From contig JAJDOE010000091.1 of the NCBI GenBank assembly GCA_022340345.1, forward strand, positions 1 to 43,400: 43,400 nucleotides of DNA, read 5' to 3'. A model generated the notes under the pieces. It had not been told where the DNA came from, made no database searches, and worked only from the letters and a program-made list of their open reading frames with translations. Of this stretch, positions 38,973 to 43,400 are shown piece after piece (the first letter of the stretch is position 1; each line of letters begins with the position of its first letter). The position numbers were made by a program, and so were the translations under genes. Origin of the DNA: Gammaproteobacteria bacterium. GTDB lineage: Bacteria > Pseudomonadota > Gammaproteobacteria > HyVt-429.

Positions 38973-39556
38973 GCGAGCGGCAGGTGGATCAGCAGCTCGT
39001 GGAACGGGTTAAAGGCGGCGAAAAAGGGGCTTTTGATGTCCTTGTGCGCAAGTATCAGCACCGCATCGCGAACCTGGTGTCCCGCTATATCTATGACTCG
39101 GCGGAAGTGGCGGACATCACCCAGGAAGCCTTCATTAAGGCCTATCGGGCCATCGGTGATTTTCGTGGCGACAGCGCCTTTTATACCTGGCTGTACCGGA
39201 TCGCGATCAACACCGCCAAGAACCATATTGTGTCCATGGGGCGGCGGCCGCCGGGCTCGGACGTGGACGCGTCCGATGCGGAGCAAATTGAAGCGGGGAG
39301 AGCCCTGCGGGTGATCGCCACCCCGGAGCGAAGCCTGCTGACCCGCGAAATCGCGGATACCATCATGCGCGCGATCGAGGGCCTTCCGGAGGACCTGAGG
39401 ACAGCGATAACGCTGCGCGAGATTGACGGATTGAGTTATGAGGAAATTTCCATGGCTATGGATTGTCCAATCGGCACGGTGCGGTCACGTATTTTCCGCG
39501 CCCGGGAAGCCATAGATCGCGAACTGAAACCACTGTTGCAGAAGTCGGAAAAATGA
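38969..39556 (+). CDS. rpoE: RNA polymerase sigma factor RpoE (sigma-E/AlgU)
   Basis: This ECF sigma factor directs the envelope-stress response. From GTG 38969 the 195-residue protein reads SERQVDQQLVERVKGGEKGAF, aligning residue for residue with E. coli RpoE at the N-terminus. GGGG is seven bases ahead; ATG 38963 adds two residues but sits one base after that site. Region 2 shows YDSAEVADITQEAFIKAYRAI and GDSAFYTWLYRIAINTAKN (core binding and -10 recognition). Region 4 has LPEDLRTAITLREIDGLSYEEI and CPIGTVRSRIFRAREAID (-35 helix-turn-helix). It is followed with an ATGA overlap by its anti-sigma factor. RseP, which activates it, is at 12042-13409. Confidence 0.97.
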   Translation: MSERQVDQQLVERVKGGEKGAFDVLVRKYQHRIANLVSRYIYDSAEVADITQEAFIKAYRAIGDFRGDSAFYTWLYRIAINTAKNHIVSMGRRPPGSDVDASDAEQIEAGRALRVIATPERSLLTREIADTIMRAIEGLPEDLRTAITLREIDGLSYEEISMAMDCPIGTVRSRIFRAREAIDRELKPLLQKSEK

Positions 39557-40110
39557 ACGAAAAACTTTCTCAACTCGTTGATGAGGAGCTGGATGCGGGC
39601 TCGACCGGCACAGTGCTGGATGCATTGGTCGAAGATGCTGAGCTTCGGGACCGCTGGCACCGCTTTCACCTGATTGGCGCGGTACTGCGCCATGACTGGG
39701 AGGCGTCGGTACATCCGGCAGAATTGGCAGACCGTATTCACGCCGCCGTGATGGACGAGGACGCCACGCCCTCCCGACGCGGCTTTTCGTCGTTAGCCAC
39801 CTGGGGCACCGGCTTGGCGGCAAGTGCGGCGGCGATTTCGCTGCTGGGCTGGCTGATGGCAGCCCCGGGTCCGGTGCCGGCTCCCCAGTTGGCGAGCGCC
39901 CCGGCCTCCGACTCACCGGTAACGCGTGTCGCTACGAATTCGTCGGCGGGTTTGAACAACACCGTGGTTGCCGGCACCCACTGGGACACCCTTTCGCCCG
40001 AGACCGTGCGCAGGCTGAATGCCTACCTGGTGGAACACGGTGAATTCTCTTCCATGCAGGGGCTCTCCGGGGTGACCTCGTACGCCCGTTTCGTAAGCAA
40101 CGACGACTGA
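39553..40110 (+). CDS. rseA: Anti-sigma-E factor RseA/MucA
   Basis: RseA is a single-pass inner-membrane protein that holds sigma-E inactive until DegS and RseP cut it. The 185-residue reading from ATG 39553 (overlapping the rpoE stop) has the N-terminal sigma-binding domain (MNEKLSQLVDEELDAG, then LVEDAELRDRWHRFHLIGAVLR, about 25-46). One membrane span lies at about 82-103. A Pro/Ala/Ser-rich periplasmic linker leads to the C-terminal MucA-type segment (GLSGVTSYARFVSNDD). A longer reading from 39463 lies in rpoE. The ordering of the domains matches RseA/MucA. Confidence 0.94.
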   Translation: MNEKLSQLVDEELDAGSTGTVLDALVEDAELRDRWHRFHLIGAVLRHDWEASVHPAELADRIHAAVMDEDATPSRRGFSSLATWGTGLAASAAAISLLGWLMAAPGPVPAPQLASAPASDSPVTRVATNSSAGLNNTVVAGTHWDTLSPETVRRLNAYLVEHGEFSSMQGLSGVTSYARFVSNDD

Positions 40111-40112
40111 GC

Positions 40113-41078
40113 TTGCGAACCCTGGCACGAATTGCGGGCGCCGGGATGCTGTTGATGGCGGCCGTCGCCACTGCCGCCGAACCGGCCCTGGACTGGCTCA
40201 TGCGCATGGAGCGAGCGGCTCGCGAACTGAACTACACGGGTGTCTTCGTCTACCTGCACGGCGGACAAATGGAGGCGATGCGTCTGGCTCACCTGTACGA
40301 GGGTGGCAAGACGCGGGAACGGATTTTTTCCCTGAACGGAGCAGCGCGCGAGATCATCAGCGACGACGAACAGGTCTGGTGCTACCTGCCGGACAAGAAG
40401 ATGGGGGTGCATGAACTCCGGCGCGCCGGCACACGCAGCTTCCCCGGATTGTTGCCGATGGAACTCGACCACCTAAAGGCGAGCTACGAAGTGGAAGTGG
40501 GAGGAGCGGCGCGGGTTGCCGACCGTCCGGCGCGCCAGTTGTCTATCCGGCCACGGGACAAATTCCGTTACGGCTACGAATTGTGGGCGGACGAGCAGTC
40601 CGGCCTGCTGCTCCGGGCGGATCTGGTGGGTACGCAGGGTGAGGTGCTGGAGCAGTACATGTTTACGGAAATTAGCGTCGGCGCGGGCGTGCCGGAGGGC
40701 AGCGTAGAGCCCAGGACTCCGCGGGATGCGTTGGAATGGCATGGGCCGGTATCGCGACGGCCGGAAGCGCCGCCGCAGACCAGCTTCCGCGTGACCTCGC
40801 TGCCGCCCGGATATATGATGTCCAGTAACCTGACGCGGTTTGTTCCTGCCAGTGCGATGCCCGTTCAGCATATCGTGTACTCGGATGGCATCGCCGTGAT
40901 TTCTGTTTTCGTGGAGAAATGGAAGGGAGATGCCAGCCGGCAGATGCGCGGGCCCAGCCGCATGGGTGCGGTAAACGTCTTCAGTACCCTGGTGGATGAA
41001 TACCAGGTAACGGCGGTCGGCGAAGTTCCGGCGGCTACGGTAAAGCAAGTAGCGCTGGCCGTGGTTCGCACGCACTAA
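40113..41078 (+). CDS. rseB: Sigma-E regulatory protein RseB/MucB
   Basis: RseB is a periplasmic lipoprotein-like-fold protein that binds RseA and shields it from DegS until misplaced LPS or lipoproteins displace it. The 321-residue protein starts at TTG 40113, two bases after rseA, and has a signal peptide (MRTLARIAGAGMLLMAAVATAA, cut before EPALDWL). The large domain contains NYTGVFVYLHGGQMEAMRLAH (about 38-58) and the Trp-rich strand REIISDDEQVWCYLPDK. The small C-terminal domain ends with VFSTLVDEYQVTAVGEVPAATV. The only nearby alternative is an internal ATG that would shorten the signal peptide. No rseC follows. Confidence 0.95.
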   Translation: MRTLARIAGAGMLLMAAVATAAEPALDWLMRMERAARELNYTGVFVYLHGGQMEAMRLAHLYEGGKTRERIFSLNGAAREIISDDEQVWCYLPDKKMGVHELRRAGTRSFPGLLPMELDHLKASYEVEVGGAARVADRPARQLSIRPRDKFRYGYELWADEQSGLLLRADLVGTQGEVLEQYMFTEISVGAGVPEGSVEPRTPRDALEWHGPVSRRPEAPPQTSFRVTSLPPGYMMSSNLTRFVPASAMPVQHIVYSDGIAVISVFVEKWKGDASRQMRGPSRMGAVNVFSTLVDEYQVTAVGEVPAATVKQVALAVVRTH

Positions 41079-41107
41079 TCAAGACTCACAAGATTCGGTA
41101 TCTACTC

Positions 41108-42469
41108 ATGAAGAAGTTCAGCCTGGCCGTGCTGGCCATTGTTTTGTTTGGCCCAATCAATACCTGGGCTCGTCCGGTGTTGCCCGATTTCACCGAGCTG
41201 GTGGAAAAGAACGGGGCCGCGGTGGTCAATATCAGTACCCGCCAGGAAAACAATGATCGCGAACGATCTCGCTTTCCGGAGGAATTGTTCCGCTTCCTTC
41301 CGGAGCGGCCTGACGAGGCGCCTCGTTCCTCGCTCGGCTCCGGCCTGATTATTTCCTCCGATGGATATATTCTGACATCTGCGCACGTGATCGAAGGCGC
41401 CAGTGAAGTCACCGTCGGGCTGACAAACCGCGAAGCCTACGACGCCAAGGTCGTTGGCGCCGATACTCGCAGTGATGTGGCTTTGCTCAAGATTGAAGCC
41501 AAGGACCTTCCCACCCTGCGGATCGGAAAGCCTTCCCGGCTGAAGGTTGGCGAGTGGGTACTGGCTATTGGCAGCCCGTTCGGGTTCGACAATACCGCTA
41601 CGGCGGGTATCGTCTCCGCCAAGGGGCGCAGCTTGCCGAATGATACGTATATTCCGTTCATTCAAACCGACGTCCCCATCAATCCAGGCAATTCAGGCGG
41701 CCCGCTGTTCAACATGGATGGCGAAGTGGTCGGCATCAATGCGCAGATATTTTCTCGAACCGGCGGATTCATGGGGCTGTCGTTTTCCGTTCCCATTGAC
41801 CTGGCGATGAACGTCGCGGATCAACTGAAAGAATTCGGCCGGGTACGCCGCGGCTGGTTGGGGGTCACAATCCAGAATGTTACCCGGGACCTGGCGCGAT
41901 CCTTCAAGATGGATAAGCCGTACGGCGCGCTGGTCGCGGACATTATGGTGGACAGTCCGGCGGCGAAATCCGATCTTAAAGTCGGAGACGTGATCATAAG
42001 CTTTGATAAACGACCCATTTTGCGCTCGTCTGATCTGCCGCCGGTAGTCGGGCGAACAACGGTAGGCGAGTCAGTAGAAGTAAAGATTCTTCGCGAGGGT
42101 GGGCAGAAGACCGTGCAGATTGCCGTGGGAGAATTGCCAGAGGGTGAACAGGGACCCACTCCGAGCACGACTACGGAAAGTGTGAATGACCACACGCTTG
42201 GAATGACCGTGCGTTCTTTTGCGCCGGAGGAACTCCAGGAGCGTAACCTGGAAGCGGGCGTTCTGGTGACACGGGTTGCGTCAGACAGCGTGGCTGATGA
42301 GGCTGGAGTCCGTCCAAACGACGTGCTCCTGCAACTTGCCGGGGAACCTGTGACCAACGCGGATCGCCTGCAGGAACTGATTGCCACCAATCAGGGAGAG
42401 ACCGTGGCGGCGCTGATTCAGCGTGGCGGCAACTCATCGTTTATCGTGCTCAAAGTTCCCTCGAAGTGA
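41108..42469 (+). CDS. degP: Periplasmic serine endoprotease/chaperone DegP (MucD)
   Basis: This HtrA-family protease degrades or refolds damaged envelope proteins. The 453-residue protein has a signal peptide ([21 protein letters not shown], cut before RPV) and the trypsin-like triad H93 (LTSAHVIEG), D123 ([10 protein letters not shown]) and S196 ([10 protein letters not shown]). PDZ1 (about 240-330, [20 protein letters not shown]) and PDZ2 (about 365-450, [21 protein letters not shown]) follow. The regulatory loop near residues 45-75 is shorter than the Q-linker of E. coli DegP, as in MucD. It lies at the mucD position of the algU cluster. The downstream gap to lepA is filled by hairpins. 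Confidence 0.95.
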   Translation: MKKFSLAVLAIVLFGPINTWARPVLPDFTELVEKNGAAVVNISTRQENNDRERSRFPEELFRFLPERPDEAPRSSLGSGLIISSDGYILTSAHVIEGASEVTVGLTNREAYDAKVVGADTRSDVALLKIEAKDLPTLRIGKPSRLKVGEWVLAIGSPFGFDNTATAGIVSAKGRSLPNDTYIPFIQTDVPINPGNSGGPLFNMDGEVVGINAQIFSRTGGFMGLSFSVPIDLAMNVADQLKEFGRVRRGWLGVTIQNVTRDLARSFKMDKPYGALVADIMVDSPAAKSDLKVGDVIISFDKRPILRSSDLPPVVGRTTVGESVEVKILREGGQKTVQIAVGELPEGEQGPTPSTTTESVNDHTLGMTVRSFAPEELQERNLEAGVLVTRVASDSVADEAGVRPNDVLLQLAGEPVTNADRLQELIATNQGETVAALIQRGGNSSFIVLKVPSK

Positions 42470-42480
42470 GCGTGGTACCG

Positions 42481-42506
42481 TCCGGGGACGCCAAAACGTC
42501 CCCGGA
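42481..42506 (+). other. Perfect 10-bp hairpin in the degP-lepA gap
   Basis: TCCGGGGACG (42481-42490) and CGTCCCCGGA (42497-42506) pair perfectly around the loop CCAAAA, 11 bases after the degP stop. No T-run follows, so it is not a standard terminator; it may protect the degP mRNA end or attenuate readthrough into lepA. Its last three bases are shared with the next hairpin. Confidence 0.7.
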
Positions 42507-42533
42507 GATGTCCGCATGAGTACGGACATCTCC
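42504..42533 (+). promoter_or_regulatory. Perfect 11-bp hairpin enclosing the lepA ribosome binding site and start codon
   Basis: 42504-42514 pairs without mismatch with 42523-42533. The 5' arm begins with GGAG (42504-42507), the Shine-Dalgarno for lepA eight bases before the ATG. The eight-base loop CATGAGTA contains the lepA start codon (42516-42518), and the 3' arm encodes codons 3-6. In mRNA this would mask the ribosome site, so lepA translation should depend on opening the stem, for example by ribosomes or a ligand. Confidence 0.65.
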
Positions 42534-43400
42534 CGAATTCGTAATTTCTGCATCATTGCCCATATCGACCACGGCAAGTCGACGCTTGCGGATCGATTTA
42601 TCCAGTTATGCGGAGGCCTGAGCGCCCGCGAGATGTCCGCGCAGGTGCTTGACTCCATGCAGTTGGAACGGGAGCGCGGCATTACCATCAAGGCACAAAC
42701 AGTGCGCCTCGAGTACCGGCTGGATGGCGAGACCTGGCAACTCAACCTTATCGATACACCCGGGCATGTGGATTTCTCGTACGAAGTGTCCCGCTCACTC
42801 AGTGCCTGTGAGGGAGCGTTGCTGGTAGTTGACGCGGCGCAGGGCGTAGAGGCACAGACCGTAGCCAATTGTTACACCGCGATTGAGATGGGGCTGGATG
42901 TTATTCCGGTGCTCAACAAGATTGATCTGCCTGCCTCCGACCCCGACCGGGTGGCCCAGGAAATTGAAGACGTTATCGGAATCGACGCCACCGACGCCTT
43001 GCGGGTGAGTGCCAAGACCGGTGAGGGCGTCCACACGGTGCTCGAGGCGATCACGCGCCGTTTGCCGGGTCCCAAGGGAGATCGGGCGAAACCGTTGCAA
43101 GCGCTAATCGTGGATTCCTGGTTCGACAACTACCTTGGGACCGTGGTTCTGGTGCGTGTGATGGAAGGGTCGCTCAAACCCGGAGACCGGATTCGCATGC
43201 TGTCTACCGGGCAGGACCATCGTATCGAGGAGCTTGGTGTTTTTACTCCCAAGCGACAGCCTATGCCAGACCTGAACGCGGGTGAAGTAGGTTACCTGGT
43301 GGCCGGAATCAAGGACGTTCGCGGTGCGCCGGTAGGTGACACGGTGGTCAACGCGAACAAGGAACCTGCGGGTCGGTTACCTGGTTTCAAGGAAGTAAAG
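42516..43400 (+). CDS. lepA: Elongation factor 4 (LepA), N-terminal part (cut by window edge)
   Basis: LepA is a ribosome-bound translational GTPase related to EF-G, linked to back-translocation and 30S biogenesis, and partly membrane-associated. The visible 295 residues (about half of the usual ~600) contain the G1 motif AHIDHGKST (15-23), the switch region [10 protein letters not shown] (52-61), G3 DTPGH (80-84), G4 NKID (134-137) and G5 SAK, then the start of domain II ([20 protein letters not shown]). The ATG at 42516 lies in the loop of a strong hairpin. The degP-lepA order is that of the Pseudomonas algU cluster, where lepB, rnc and era follow. Confidence 0.97.
   Translation, partial: MSTDISRIRNFCIIAHIDHGKSTLADRFIQLCGGLSAREMSAQVLDSMQLERERGITIKAQTVRLEYRLDGETWQLNLIDTPGHVDFSYEVSRSLSACEGALLVVDAAQGVEAQTVANCYTAIEMGLDVIPVLNKIDLPASDPDRVAQEIEDVIGIDATDALRVSAKTGEGVHTVLEAITRRLPGPKGDRAKPLQALIVDSWFDNYLGTVVLVRVMEGSLKPGDRIRMLSTGQDHRIEELGVFTPKRQPMPDLNAGEVGYLVAGIKDVRGAPVGDTVVNANKEPAGRLPGFKEVK

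Noticed and set aside
41079-41107. A sigma-E promoter between rseB and degP
   Set aside because: No GAACTT-like element with a proper spacer is visible in the 29-base gap or just upstream.

Overview
This is a GC-rich chromosomal segment from a gammaproteobacterium. The rpsB-tsf-pyrH-frr-uppS-cdsA-dxr-rseP-bamA-skp-lpxD-fabZ-lpxA-lpxB-rnhB-dnaE-accA-tilS-pyrG-kdsA-eno-ftsB order, with map-glnD-dapD divergent from it, is the Pseudomonas/Chromatiales-type arrangement. A cassette of sulfide:quinone oxidoreductase, a TusA-like sulfur carrier and a DUF1641 protein sits inside this run and suggests a sulfur-oxidising lineage. The exact order or genus cannot be settled from the sequence. I see no tRNA or rRNA gene, insertion sequence, integrase or CRISPR array. 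Every gene that does not run off an edge looks intact.

Layout. (1) 1-5876, minus strand: map, glnD (PII uridylyltransferase), dapD and dapE (lysine/peptidoglycan precursor synthesis), and a PP2C-type phosphatase cut by the left edge. (2) 5877-6102: back-to-back promoters for map and rpsB, and a structured rpsB leader. (3) 6103-19681, plus strand: translation factors (S2, EF-Ts, RRF), UMP kinase, then envelope building: undecaprenyl-PP, CDP-diacylglycerol, the MEP-pathway enzyme Dxr, RseP, BamA, Skp, lipid A enzymes LpxD/A/B and FabZ. (4) 19682-21967: sulfur cassette tusA-like/sqr/DUF1641, with a candidate promoter in front and a very stable hairpin behind, placed exactly between lpxB and rnhB. 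(5) 21968-32604: rnhB, dnaE, accA, tilS, pyrG, kdsA, eno, ftsB. (6) 32562-33530, minus: ygfZ, overlapping ftsB tail to tail. (7) 33648-37099, plus: sdhCDAB with the FAD-assembly factor sdhE as fifth gene. (8) 37096-38769, minus: nadB, sharing its stop tetranucleotide with sdhE. (9) 38838-43400, plus: a possible leader ORF, the envelope-stress genes rpoE-rseA-rseB-degP (no rseC/mucC), and lepA running off the right edge.

How the genes work together. The window links translation, outer-membrane biogenesis and envelope-stress control. RseP and the sigma-E/RseA/RseB/DegP set form one regulatory circuit that senses failure of the BamA/Skp/Lpx pathways also encoded here. Translational coupling is pervasive: at least thirteen junctions are 4-bp NTGA overlaps (counting the proposed leader ORF/rpoE junction), and about a dozen genes are best read from GTG or TTG.

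Most worth a second look: the TusA-SQR-DUF1641 cassette; the rseD-like leader ORF overlapping rpoE; tandem perfect hairpins filling the degP-lepA gap, the second enclosing the lepA Shine-Dalgarno and start codon; and a long charge-partitioned tail on ribosomal protein S2.
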